Source: Rugosimonospora africana (GTDB taxonomy: Bacteria > Actinomycetota > Actinomycetes > Mycobacteriales > Micromonosporaceae). Taken from it: a stretch of DNA of 64,000 nucleotides. This document shows positions 48,372-55,748 of the stretch, one piece after another. Below the pieces are notes generated by a model. It made no database searches and had not been told where the DNA came from. It saw only the letters and a program-made list of their open reading frames with translations. The DNA is taken from NCBI RefSeq assembly GCF_016862975.1, contig NZ_BONZ01000076.1, forward strand, positions 52,020-116,019, given 5' to 3'. Position 1 is the first letter of the stretch, and each line of letters opens with the position of its first letter. Both the position numbers and the translations under genes were made by a program.

Positions 48372-49285
48372 CGGACGAGGGTCGCCCGACCGGTTCAGAC
48401 TCCGAAACGGACTTCCGGGGCCAGACCGGTCAGGGCGCCGTCGACGAGCTGCTCGGGATCCTTGATCTCGAGCAGCTGGACGACGACGAGTTCCGCGGCG
48501 ACAGCCCGGAGATCGGGCTGCAGCGGGTGTTCGGCGGCCAGGTCGCCGGCCAGGCGCTGGTGGCGGCCGGCCGCACCGTGGACCAGAGCCGCCGGGTGCA
48601 CTCGCTGCACGGGTACTTCGTGCGGCCGGGTGACCCGACGGTGCCCATCACGTACCAGGTGGAGAACATCCGCGACGGCCGCTCGTTCTCGGTACGGCGC
48701 TCGGTCGCCCGGCAGCACGGCAAGACGATCTTCTTCATGTCAGCGTCGTTCCAGGTGACCGAGGAGGGGCTGGACCACCAGGTCGCTCCGCCGGACGTAC
48801 CGCCGCCGGACGAGGTGCCGACGATGACCGAGCGGCTCGCCCGGTACCCGGAGCGGCTCGGGATCTGGTCGATGATCCCGCGCCCGATCGACGTCCGGTA
48901 CGTGGGGGAGCCCGGCTGGGTACGGCCCGGCGACCGGCCGGTCTCGGCCCGGCAGCAGGTCTGGATGCGCATCGACGGCAAGCTGCCGGACGATCCGCTA
49001 CTGCACGCGTGCGCGCTGACCTACGCCTCGGACCTGACCCTGCTGGACGCCGTACTCGGCCAGCACGGCGAGGTGTGGGGGCCGGGCGGCTTCGTGGGCG
49101 CGAGCCTCGACCACGCGCTGTGGTTCCACCGGCCCTTCCGGGCGGACGACTGGTTCCTGTACGACTGCGCCAGCCCGTCCGCGTCCAACGGTCGCGGCCT
49201 GGCCACCGGGCAGATGTTCACGGTCGACGGCAGGCTCATCGCGAGCGTGGTCCAGGAAGGGCTGCTGCGCCGGGTGCAGGGCTGA
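48368..49285 (+). CDS. Acyl-CoA thioesterase II (TesB type)
   Basis: 305 residues: a double hotdog fold. Motifs: RVFGGQVAGQALVAAGRTV near residue 60, HSLHGYFVRPGDP, and the second-half ASLDHALWFHRPFRADDW with the catalytic Asp and neighbouring His. It hydrolyses medium and long acyl-CoAs in the cytoplasm. The first 30 residues are acidic and not part of the fold. The GTG overlaps the pyk stop, so the two are probably co-translated; the pairing of pyk and tesB occurs in other actinobacteria. Confidence 0.94.
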   Translation: MTDEGRPTGSDSETDFRGQTGQGAVDELLGILDLEQLDDDEFRGDSPEIGLQRVFGGQVAGQALVAAGRTVDQSRRVHSLHGYFVRPGDPTVPITYQVENIRDGRSFSVRRSVARQHGKTIFFMSASFQVTEEGLDHQVAPPDVPPPDEVPTMTERLARYPERLGIWSMIPRPIDVRYVGEPGWVRPGDRPVSARQQVWMRIDGKLPDDPLLHACALTYASDLTLLDAVLGQHGEVWGPGGFVGASLDHALWFHRPFRADDWFLYDCASPSASNGRGLATGQMFTVDGRLIASVVQEGLLRRVQG

Positions 49286-49411
49286 TCCGGGTGGTGAGGC
49301 GCGGCCGGCGCCCGCGGTTCGCCCCGATTGGGTTCACGTGGCCGGTTTCGGGTGAGCCGGACCGCGCCGGCCGATTGGGTGGATGGTCAGCCTCGGTTAC
49401 ATAATTGGCTG

Positions 49412-49873
49412 GTGCGACTCTCTGCCCGTGTGGACTATGCCCTGCGCGCCGTCGTTGAGCTGGCCTCGTCGTCTCAAGGTGACCGCAGCCGGCCGGTGAC
49501 CGCCGAGCAGTTGGCACAGGCTCAGTCCATCCCGCCCAAGTTCCTGGAGAGCATCCTGCTCCAGTTGCGCCGGGGCGGGGTGGTCAACGCTCAGCGCGGT
49601 CCCGAGGGCGGATACTGGCTGGCCCGGCCGGCCACCGAGATCTCGCTCGCCGATGTGATCCGGGTGATCGACGGCCCGCTCGCCAACGTGCGCGGGCACC
49701 GGCCGGAGTCGCTGGGCTACCAGGGCGCGGCGCAGGCGCTCCAGGAGGTCTGGATCGCGCTGAGGGCGAGCGAGCGGGAGATCCTTGACCTGGTCAAGGT
49801 CGCCGACGTGGCCGCCGGCGACCTTCCCGACCGGGTACGCGACCTGGCCGCCGATCCGGCCGCCTGGGTCTGA
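49412..49873 (+). CDS. Rrf2-family transcriptional regulator without Fe-S cysteines
   Basis: 153 residues. Winged helix typical of Rrf2: SARVDYALRAVVELA, PVTAEQLAQAQSIPPKFLESILLQLRRGGVVNAQRGPEGGYWLARPATEISLADVIRVIDG-like layout (key parts PPKFLESILLQLRRGG and GPEGGYWLAR). There is no cysteine in the protein, so it cannot hold an Fe-S cluster like IscR or NsrR and is more like CymR. GTG 49412 is chosen; CATAAT ends six bases upstream, and TTGGGT lies 19 bp before it. Target not evident from neighbours. Confidence 0.92.
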   Translation: MRLSARVDYALRAVVELASSSQGDRSRPVTAEQLAQAQSIPPKFLESILLQLRRGGVVNAQRGPEGGYWLARPATEISLADVIRVIDGPLANVRGHRPESLGYQGAAQALQEVWIALRASEREILDLVKVADVAAGDLPDRVRDLAADPAAWV

Positions 49874-49883
49874 CAACTTGCGG

Positions 49884-50492
49884 TCAGCGGCTCACGCTGC
49901 CGGTCGCGCCCGCGGTGGCCGCCTCATCTTCGTTCGGGTAGCGGCCCACCGACGTGACCCGTGGCGGCGCCGCAGTCTCCCTCGCGTCCGGCCGCCCGGG
50001 TGCGGCCAGCCAGCCGGGCAGCAGGTAGGCGCCCGGTCCGCGCCGCCCGCCCGGTCCGCCCCGCGCGGCCACCTCACCCGCGTGCACCGGGCCCTTGCAC
50101 GCCGAGCACACCATCAGCGGCTCGGTCGGCTGGCCACAGCGGCGGTGCACGATGGTGACCGGCGGGCCGGCCTCGTCGGCGGTCCAGCGGTCACCCCACT
50201 TCATCAGCGACAGCAGGACCGGCAGCAGGTCGGCGCCCTTGGCGGTCAGTTCGTACCGGTAACGCAGTGGCCGGTGCTGGTACGGCTCGCGGGCGAGCAA
50301 CTCGTGCTCGACGAGAGTGGTGAGCCGGTCGGTCAGGACGTTCGTGGCGACCCCCAGGTCGCGCTGGATTTCGTCGAACTTCGTCAGCCCAAAGACGACA
50401 TCGCGCAGGATCAAGGGGGTCCACGCCTCGCCGACGACCGCGAGGGTACGGGCGATAGAGCAGGGCATTGCGTGGAAATCGGTACGCTGCAT
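49884..50492 (-). CDS. HxlR-family transcriptional regulator with a Cys pair
   Basis: 202 residues. Residues 10-105 are the HxlR/ArsR-like winged helix (CSIARTLAVVGEAWTPLILRDVVFGLTKFDEIQRDLGVATNVLTDRL, whose core is GEAWTPLILRDV). The middle has CGQPTEPLMVCSACKGPV, three cysteines that could bind metal or sense redox. The last 60 residues are low-complexity. ATG start at 50492. It is divergent from the PP2C-like gene; an inverted TTCCCG/CGGGAA pair lies at its start. Confidence 0.9.
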   Translation of the reverse strand: MQRTDFHAMPCSIARTLAVVGEAWTPLILRDVVFGLTKFDEIQRDLGVATNVLTDRLTTLVEHELLAREPYQHRPLRYRYELTAKGADLLPVLLSLMKWGDRWTADEAGPPVTIVHRRCGQPTEPLMVCSACKGPVHAGEVAARGGPGGRRGPGAYLLPGWLAAPGRPDARETAAPPRVTSVGRYPNEDEAATAGATGSVSR

Positions 50493-50596
50493 TCCCGCAG
50501 CTTATTGAATGGCTTTCGGGAAACAACCCATTGCCCGTCGCAACGTACACGCGGTCCGCTGGCGGATCGCGCCGACTCCCCGGGAGGGTCTGCTCC

Positions 50597-51427
50597 GTGA
50601 TAGAGGTACGGCTGGCTTCCGAGCCGGTGCCCGGTGGCGGCCCGAACGAGGACTACGCGTTCGCCGTACCCGGGCTGGTCGGCGTGCTCGACGGCGTGAC
50701 CGTGCCGGAGGGCATGGACACCGGCTGCGCGCACGGGCCGTCGTGGTACGTGCGGATGCTGGCCGGGCGGCTGGTCAGCGGGTACGCCGCCGACCCGCTG
50801 GTACGCCTCGACCGGCTGCTGGCCACCGCGATCTGCCAGGTGTCGCACGCGCACGGCGGCGAGTGCGACCTCACCCATCCGGGTACCCCGGCCAGCACCG
50901 TCTGCCTCGCCCGGTACGGGGTGGACCGGCTGGAGTACCTGGTGCTCGCGGACAGCCCGCTGGTGTACGAGGCGGGCGGGCGGGTCGAAGTGATCAGCGA
51001 TCACCGCCCCCAGCGAGTAGCCGGCGTGCTGCACGAACGCATGCCGGTCGGCGCCCCGACCGGCAGTCCGGAGCACGCCGCCGGAGTCCGGGCGATCATC
51101 ACCGCGCAGCGTGGGTACATCAACTCGCCGGACGGGTACTGGGTCGCCTCGATCGATCCGTCGGCGGCCGAGCAGGCGCTCACCGGAGCCCTGCCGCTGA
51201 CCGGACCGGACGCGGTGCGCCGGATGTGCCTGTTGAGCGACGGCGCCTCCCGCGCTGTAGAGAGGTTCGAGCTCTACGACTGGCCGGGGCTGCTCGACGC
51301 GGTCACCGCGGACGGGCCGGCCCGGCTCATCGCGCGGGTACGCGAAACGGAGCGTGCGGACCGGCGCCAGACGCGGGGCAAGCGCCACGACGACGCGAGC
51401 GCAGCCCTGATCACGTTCGGGGACTGA
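50597..51427 (+). CDS. PP2C-like phosphatase domain protein
   Basis: 276 residues. PP2C-type metal-site blocks are visible: GPNEDYAFAV at about residue 18, GVLDGVTVPEGMDTG, LLSDGASRAVE near 215 and KRHDDASAALITF at the end. The order and spacing (NED, DG, DG, DD) agree with PPM/PP2C metallophosphatases. Central strands (TPASTVCLARYGVDRLEYLVLADSP) also fit. A substrate phosphoprotein is not evident, and relatives are often annotated only as hypothetical. GGGAGGG lies before GTG 50597, which decides the start. Confidence 0.8.
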   Translation: MIEVRLASEPVPGGGPNEDYAFAVPGLVGVLDGVTVPEGMDTGCAHGPSWYVRMLAGRLVSGYAADPLVRLDRLLATAICQVSHAHGGECDLTHPGTPASTVCLARYGVDRLEYLVLADSPLVYEAGGRVEVISDHRPQRVAGVLHERMPVGAPTGSPEHAAGVRAIITAQRGYINSPDGYWVASIDPSAAEQALTGALPLTGPDAVRRMCLLSDGASRAVERFELYDWPGLLDAVTADGPARLIARVRETERADRRQTRGKRHDDASAALITFGD

Positions 51428-51439
51428 CCGGCGGGCACA

Positions 51440-51477
51440 TACGGAAGGGGCCGGCATGCGCCGGCCCCACATCCGTA
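51440..51477. terminator. Bidirectional hairpin between convergent genes
   Basis: GGGGCCGGC (51447-51455) and GCCGGCCCC (51460-51468) form a perfect 9-bp stem with an ATGC loop. Outer arms TACGGA (51440-51445) and TCCGTA (51472-51477) extend it. It lies between the PP2C-like gene and the convergent membrane-protein gene. Confidence 0.8.
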
Positions 51478-51484
51478 CCGCAGG

Positions 51485-52051
51485 CTACCAGTTCTTCAGC
51501 CACGGCAGCTGGTTCAGCAGCCAGCTGTGCAGCCGGCCGACCTCATCGGTCTTGCTGTCCAACCAGGACAGTTCGCCGCCGATCGCGAGCACGCCCAGCA
51601 GGATGGCGCCCAGGCTCGCGACGAGACCGAGCAGTGCCAGGCTGTGTCCGGTGACGCCGCGCCGGCTCGCGCCGACCAGCCCACCGGCCGCGATCGCGCC
51701 GCCGATCACGCCGAGCACGATGGCCTCGGCGGCCATCAGCCCGGTGAGCGCGGCCATGATGGCCACCACGCCGACGATCAGGCTCAGCGTGGCCATCGCG
51801 CTGACGTGCGCCCAGCGCTGCCGTTCTGGTTCGACGGTGGTTTCGGTGTCCGGCTTGGTCACCGGTTCGGTCACCGGCACCGGCTTGGTGTCGCGCCGGT
51901 CTTCCACCGGCTGTCGGGTCGCCCGCCGCCGGGTCAGTAGCCGGCGGGTCGTGGGTTCGTCGCCGTCCGCGCGGGGGTTGATAACCGTCTCGCGGGCGGT
52001 GTCCTCGGTGGCCGGCTCGGTGTCGCTACGCCGGGTCAGTAGGTTGCGCAC
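51485..52051 (-). CDS. Membrane protein with disordered charged N-terminus
   Basis: 188 residues. Residues 1-80 are charged and low-complexity (Arg, Thr, Glu, Pro), with several TRR motifs. Residues about 84-165 form three hydrophobic segments (ATLSLIVGVVAIMAALTGLM, IVLGVIGGAIAAGGLVG and ALLGLVASLGAILLGVLAI), reminiscent of DUF4190-type proteins. A short amphipathic tail ends in two Trp-containing motifs (LHSWLLNQLPWLKNW). GTG 52051 has GGGGAGG eight bases upstream. Function unknown. Confidence 0.82.
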   Translation of the reverse strand: MRNLLTRRSDTEPATEDTARETVINPRADGDEPTTRRLLTRRRATRQPVEDRRDTKPVPVTEPVTKPDTETTVEPERQRWAHVSAMATLSLIVGVVAIMAALTGLMAAEAIVLGVIGGAIAAGGLVGASRRGVTGHSLALLGLVASLGAILLGVLAIGGELSWLDSKTDEVGRLHSWLLNQLPWLKNW

Positions 52052-52125
52052 CTTGGTCCTCCCCTGTCGATCTATCTCGATGTCCGGGAAGTACCCAACC
52101 GCGACGCGTACTACACCTGATCGAT

Positions 52126-52296
52126 CTACGCGGGCGGCAACCCGCTGAGCACGCCGGCCAGCACCCGAGTCTGTTGGGCGGAGATGGTGACGACGCCGCG
52201 ACCATCACGCTCCATGATGGACACTCGCGGAACGCGCTCGTCGATGTGCTGGATCGCATAGCGTTCGCTGCCTGTCCGGGCCTCGACCCGACCATT
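52126..52296 (-). other. Possible gene remnant: 56-codon coding-like frame without a start
   Basis: On the minus strand a frame from 52296 to the TAG at 52126-52128 has G/C-biased third positions and protein-like sequence (RYAIQHIDERVPRVSIMERD, then GRGVVTISAQQTRVLAG). It has no ATG or GTG near its 5' end because a TGA precedes it directly; the first in-frame GTG would give only 32 residues. It may be a frameshifted remnant or a chance frame. Confidence 0.25.
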
Positions 52297-52348
52297 TCAT
52301 CCACCGCAACGCGCTGTGAGGTAACGGGAATTGGGCTATGGTTGTCGA

Positions 52349-52391
52349 GCGGACCCGCCCCACACATGTGGACCAGCGGGTCTAGCTTTTT
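52349..52391 (+). ncRNA. Candidate short RNA: promoter, two-tier hairpin, T-run
   Basis: TATGGT at 52337-52342 could start transcription near 52349. Directly after it GACCCGC (52352-52358) pairs with GCGGGTC (52376-52382), enclosing a CCAC-ACAT-GTGG hairpin, followed by TAGC and TTTTT (52387-52391). This is a complete intrinsic terminator on the plus strand with no plus-strand gene in front of it, since the flanking genes both run on the minus strand. It may be a small RNA or the terminator of an unannotated short transcript. The -35 is weak. Confidence 0.35.
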
Positions 52392-52414
52392 GTGTCAGCT
52401 TCGCCGTCCCAAGA

Positions 52415-52804
52415 TCAGCGTGCCGGCTCGCCGGACTGCTCGTCGATCGCTGCGAACGTCTGCGCCGCCACCGCGAACGCGCGGTTCGCCGCCGGTACCC
52501 CGGCATACACGGCGACCTGGAGCAGTACCTCTTTGATCTCGTCGCGGGTCAGCCCGTTGTTCAGCGCCCCGCGGATGTGCATCGCCAACTCGCCGTCGTG
52601 ATGCAGGGTGGCCAGCATGGCCAGCGTGATGCAGCTGCGCACCCGCCGGTCCAGGCCCGGCCGGGTCCAGATCTCACCCCACGCGTAGCGGGTGATGAAG
52701 TCCTGGAAGTCGGCCGTGAGCTCGGTGGTGTTAGCCACCGCCCGGTCCACGTGCTGGTCGCCGAGCACCTGCCGGCGGACCGCCATGCCGTCCTCATAGG
52801 ACAT
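52415..52804 (-). CDS. pcaC: 4-carboxymuconolactone decarboxylase
   Basis: 129 residues. It decarboxylates gamma-carboxymuconolactone to beta-ketoadipate enol-lactone. The AhpD-like helical pattern is clear: YAWGEIWTRPGLDRRVRSCI, ATLHHDGELAMHIRGALNNG and EVLLQVAVYAGVPAANRAF, lacking the redox CxxC of AhpD. ATG 52804 (MSYEDGMAVRRQVLG) is chosen over the upstream frame, giving an 11-bp overlap with the end of pcaD. Last gene of the pca operon. Unlike several actinobacteria, it is not fused to PcaD (no PcaL). Confidence 0.95.
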   Translation of the reverse strand: MSYEDGMAVRRQVLGDQHVDRAVANTTELTADFQDFITRYAWGEIWTRPGLDRRVRSCITLAMLATLHHDGELAMHIRGALNNGLTRDEIKEVLLQVAVYAGVPAANRAFAVAAQTFAAIDEQSGEPAR

Positions 52805-53582
52805 TGCCCGGATCCCCTTTCCCGACAAGGTGTTCGACCAGCAGGGCGGTGACCCGGTCGGCCTGTTCGACGTTGGCCAGGTGCGCGGCATCCGGTACCA
52901 GCTGAAGTGTGGCGCCCGGGATCGCGTCGGCGATCGCCTGCCCGTATCGCGGCGGGGTGGCCGGATCGTCTTCGCCCGCGATCACCAGAGTCGACGCGGT
53001 GATGGACGGCAGTGCCGGCAGCAGATCCATTGCCGCGAGCGCTTCGCAGCAGCCGGCGTAGCCCTCGTTACTGCAGGCGGACACGGTCTGCTGGAAGCGT
53101 TTCACGGTCGCGCTCTCCCGGGACAGGAACGACGGCGTGAACCAGCGGGACACCACCTGTTCGGCGAGCGCCCCGATGCCCTCACGTCGCACCTGATCTG
53201 CCCGCTCAAGGTAGGGGTCGGGGGAGTCGAACCGGGCGGTGGTGCAGCACAATGCGAGCCGGTCGATCCGGTCGGGGGCGTGCGCGGCCAGCCACATGCC
53301 GACCATGCCGCCGATCGAGACGCCGGCGTAGCAGACCTGGGCCAGGCCGAGCCGGTCCAGCAGGGACAGAACGTCACCGCCGAGGTCGTCCACTGTGTAC
53401 GGTCCGGAGGGCGCGGGTGAGCCGTCGTGACCCCGGTGCTCGTACCGCAGCACGAGGAAGTGTTCCTCGAACGCGGCAAGCTGGGGCTGCCACAGTTCCC
53501 GGGTGGTGCCCAGCGAGTTGCCCAGGACCAGCACCGGTGCGCCCGGGCGTCCGGTCAGTTCGTGCCGCAGCTCGACTCTCAT
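52794..53582 (-). CDS. pcaD: 3-oxoadipate enol-lactonase
   Basis: 262 residues, alpha/beta hydrolase that opens the enol-lactone to beta-ketoadipate. Oxyanion region LGNSLGTTRELW, nucleophile elbow GVSIGGMVGMW with the catalytic Ser, Asp in VIAGEDDPATPP and His in PDAAHLANVE. The ATG overlaps the pcaB stop (ATGA). It sits between pcaB and pcaC, matching pathway order. Confidence 0.95.
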   Translation of the reverse strand: MRVELRHELTGRPGAPVLVLGNSLGTTRELWQPQLAAFEEHFLVLRYEHRGHDGSPAPSGPYTVDDLGGDVLSLLDRLGLAQVCYAGVSIGGMVGMWLAAHAPDRIDRLALCCTTARFDSPDPYLERADQVRREGIGALAEQVVSRWFTPSFLSRESATVKRFQQTVSACSNEGYAGCCEALAAMDLLPALPSITASTLVIAGEDDPATPPRYGQAIADAIPGATLQLVPDAAHLANVEQADRVTALLVEHLVGKGDPGNVL

Positions 53583-55054
53583 GTCTCGCCTCCCCGATCT
53601 GTGCCCGTGCCTCGGACGGCGGAGTGCGCGGCCAGCGCCCGGTCGATGAACGCGGACGAACAGCCCAGGTACGTGGCCGGCTCCACCGCCTCGTCGATCT
53701 GTTCCGGGCTCAGGTGTGACCGTACCCCGGGGTCGTCGTGCAGCGCATCGCGAAGGGACCGGTCACCGGCGACAGCGTCCCGGCACACCCGGGCCACCAG
53801 CTCGTGTGCGGCGTCGCGGCCCAGCGCCGGGGCCAGTTTCGCGGCGACGTTCTCGCCCATCGGCAGGCCCCGGGTCGCTTCCAGGTTGTGGCGCATCCGG
53901 GTGGCATCGACGCGCAGCCCGGCGAGCACGTCGGCGGTACCGGCGGCGGCCGCGCCGACCAGTCGCAGCAGGTCGGCAAGTGGTTGCCACTGCGCGTGCC
54001 AGGCGCCGGTGGCCCGCTGGTGCTCCTGCGCCATGGTGGCCAGCAGCGTAGCGACCAGCCCCGGTACCTGCTTGGTGGCGGCCGTGACCAGCACGCTGCG
54101 GACCGGATTCTGCTTGTGCGGCATGGCCGACGAGGCGCCACCGGTGGCCTCGGCGACCTCGCTGACTTCGGTCTGGGCGAGCAGGGTGAGGTCCAGCGCG
54201 ATGGTGGCCAGCGTCCCGGACACCGTGCCCAGCGCGCCGGCCAGTTCGGCGATCCGGGTGCGGTCGGTGTGCCACGGCAGGATGGGCTCGACGAGCCCGA
54301 GTTCGTCGGCGAGCAGCCGGAGTACGGGTACGCCCCGGTCGCCGAGCGCGGCCAGGGTACCGGCGGCGCCGCCGTACTGCACGGCGAGGCTGTGCTCCCG
54401 CACCCGGGCGAGCGCGGCGATGCCCTCGTCGACCGCGACGAGCCAGCCGGCGCAGGTCAGCCCGAAGGTGATCGGCAGCGCGTGCTGGCTCAGGGTCCGG
54501 CCGGCCATCAGGGTGTCCCGGTGCTGTGCGGCGAGCCGGGCGCAGTGCGCCGCGACGTCGCGCAGGTCGGCCAGGATCGGTGCCAGGCAACGGTTCGCGA
54601 CGAGTACGGCGGCGGTGTCCACCACGTCTTGACTGGTCGCGCCGAGGTGCAGGTACGAGGTTGCCTCGACGGGCAGCGCGCGACCGAGTTCGGCGAGCAG
54701 CGGTACCACCGGTGTGCCGCTGGCGCGTGCCCGCCGGCCGATGTCGACCGGGTCCGGGCGAACCGTCCGGGTGGCCTCGTCGATCGCGTGGGCGGCGGCC
54801 TCGGGTACCAGGCCGGCCCGGCACTGTGCCCGGGCCAGTGCCCGTTCGAAGTCGAGCATGGCGGCAAGCCACGCCCGGCCGTCGAGTTCACGCTCCACGG
54901 CCGGGGTGCCGAACAGCGAATCGAACAGGTCGCCGCCAGGTGCCTCAGCGTCGCCGCCGCCACCGGGCGTCTCAGCGTCGCCGTCGCGCGTCTCAGCGTC
55001 GCCGTCGCCGTCTGGCGTTTCGGCGTTGTCAGACGTCGAAGAAGACGGTCTCAT
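53579..55054 (-). CDS. pcaB: 3-carboxy-cis,cis-muconate cycloisomerase with repeat N-terminus
   Basis: 491 residues, longer than the usual 440-455. It cyclises 3-carboxymuconate to gamma-carboxymuconolactone. The fumarase-superfamily signature GGASSAMPHKQNP is clear, and HLGATSQDVVDTA and the active-site region TLSQHALPITFG are present. The first 42 residues are an acidic repeat (units built on GDAET, 21-bp DNA period at 54969 and 54990, a variant at 54942), which precedes the normal start region LFDSLFGTPAVERE. The ATG at 55054 overlaps the end of pcaG by 26 bp. A later start cannot be excluded, but no good ATG or GTG precedes LFDSLFG. Confidence 0.93.
   Translation of the reverse strand: MRPSSSTSDNAETPDGDGDAETRDGDAETPGGGGDAEAPGGDLFDSLFGTPAVERELDGRAWLAAMLDFERALARAQCRAGLVPEAAAHAIDEATRTVRPDPVDIGRRARASGTPVVPLLAELGRALPVEATSYLHLGATSQDVVDTAAVLVANRCLAPILADLRDVAAHCARLAAQHRDTLMAGRTLSQHALPITFGLTCAGWLVAVDEGIAALARVREHSLAVQYGGAAGTLAALGDRGVPVLRLLADELGLVEPILPWHTDRTRIAELAGALGTVSGTLATIALDLTLLAQTEVSEVAEATGGASSAMPHKQNPVRSVLVTAATKQVPGLVATLLATMAQEHQRATGAWHAQWQPLADLLRLVGAAAAGTADVLAGLRVDATRMRHNLEATRGLPMGENVAAKLAPALGRDAAHELVARVCRDAVAGDRSLRDALHDDPGVRSHLSPEQIDEAVEPATYLGCSSAFIDRALAAHSAVRGTGTDRGGET
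54942..55010 (-). repeat. 21-bp repeat encoding the acidic PcaB N-terminus
   Basis: Near-identical copies start at 54969 and 54990 (period 21 bp) with a variant at 54942. Each contains GCGACGCTGAG on the minus strand. They lie just past the pcaG stop, whose context (TCGACGTCTGA) is similar. Confidence 0.8.
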
Positions 55055-55748
55055 CGGAGCCCTGGAGGTGGATGTCGAAGCGCAGGCCGCCGTCCTCGGC
55101 GACCGCGACCAGGGTGGCCCGCTGCCCCGGTTCGTCTATTGTGGACAGTACCGGGTCGTGTTCGTTGGTCGTCGTCTCGTCGGGGAAGTAGATCCGGGTG
55201 ACCACGCGGTTTAGCATGCCGCGGGCGAGGACGGACACGTCGATGTGCGGCGCCTGGAGGCCGTTTCCGGGCGCGGGTACCGGACCGGGCTTGAGGGTCA
55301 GAAACCAGTAGCGCCCGTCGGTGTCGGTGGGGCAGCGCCCCAGACCACGAAAGCCGGGGCCGTGACCGAGGGCCCAGCCGGCCGCACCGGCACCGCCCGC
55401 CGCGGGGTCGGCGTCGCGGCCGGCCGCCGAACCGGCGGAGCCCGCACCTCGACCGGCGCCGTTGCCGGCCACCCGGTCCGCCGCGTCGGCGGTCGCCTGG
55501 CGCGGGATCGACGGTCCGCGCGGGTCGTCCGGGTGGCTGAACCGGCCGTCCGGGTCGGCCTGCCATGTCTCGATGAGCGCGTCCGGCACCGGAGCCCCGT
55601 CGCCGTCGAACACCCGCCCGCTGATCCGGATGGCGCCCGGCGTGCCCTCGGGTACCACCAACGGGCCGTCGCTCCACGGCAGCGCGCCGGGCAGCGCGAA
55701 GAACGGGCCGACGGTCTGTGACGGCGTGGTCGGCTGAACGGTGCCCAT
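55029..55748 (-). CDS. pcaG: Protocatechuate 3,4-dioxygenase alpha subunit with Gly/Ala insertion
   Basis: 239 residues; typical alpha subunits have about 190-205. With PcaH it cleaves protocatechuate to 3-carboxy-cis,cis-muconate. The N-terminus TPSQTVGPFFALPG and the ETWQADPDGRFSHPDD region are family-specific, and APHIDVSVLARGMLNRVVTRIYFPDE aligns with the dioxygenase core. Between about residues 95 and 140 there is a Gly/Ala/Asp-rich insertion (starting RVAGNGAGRGAGSAGSAAGR) not expected in the fold. The iron ligands lie in the beta subunit. The ATG at 55748 overlaps the pcaH stop. Confidence 0.94.
   Translation of the reverse strand: MGTVQPTTPSQTVGPFFALPGALPWSDGPLVVPEGTPGAIRISGRVFDGDGAPVPDALIETWQADPDGRFSHPDDPRGPSIPRQATADAADRVAGNGAGRGAGSAGSAAGRDADPAAGGAGAAGWALGHGPGFRGLGRCPTDTDGRYWFLTLKPGPVPAPGNGLQAPHIDVSVLARGMLNRVVTRIYFPDETTTNEHDPVLSTIDEPGQRATLVAVAEDGGLRFDIHLQGSDETVFFDV

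Noticed and set aside
52174..52536. 120-codon plus-strand frame over the pcaC 3' region
   Set aside because: No ribosome-binding site, second half is antisense to pcaC, and it runs through the hairpin/T-run element.
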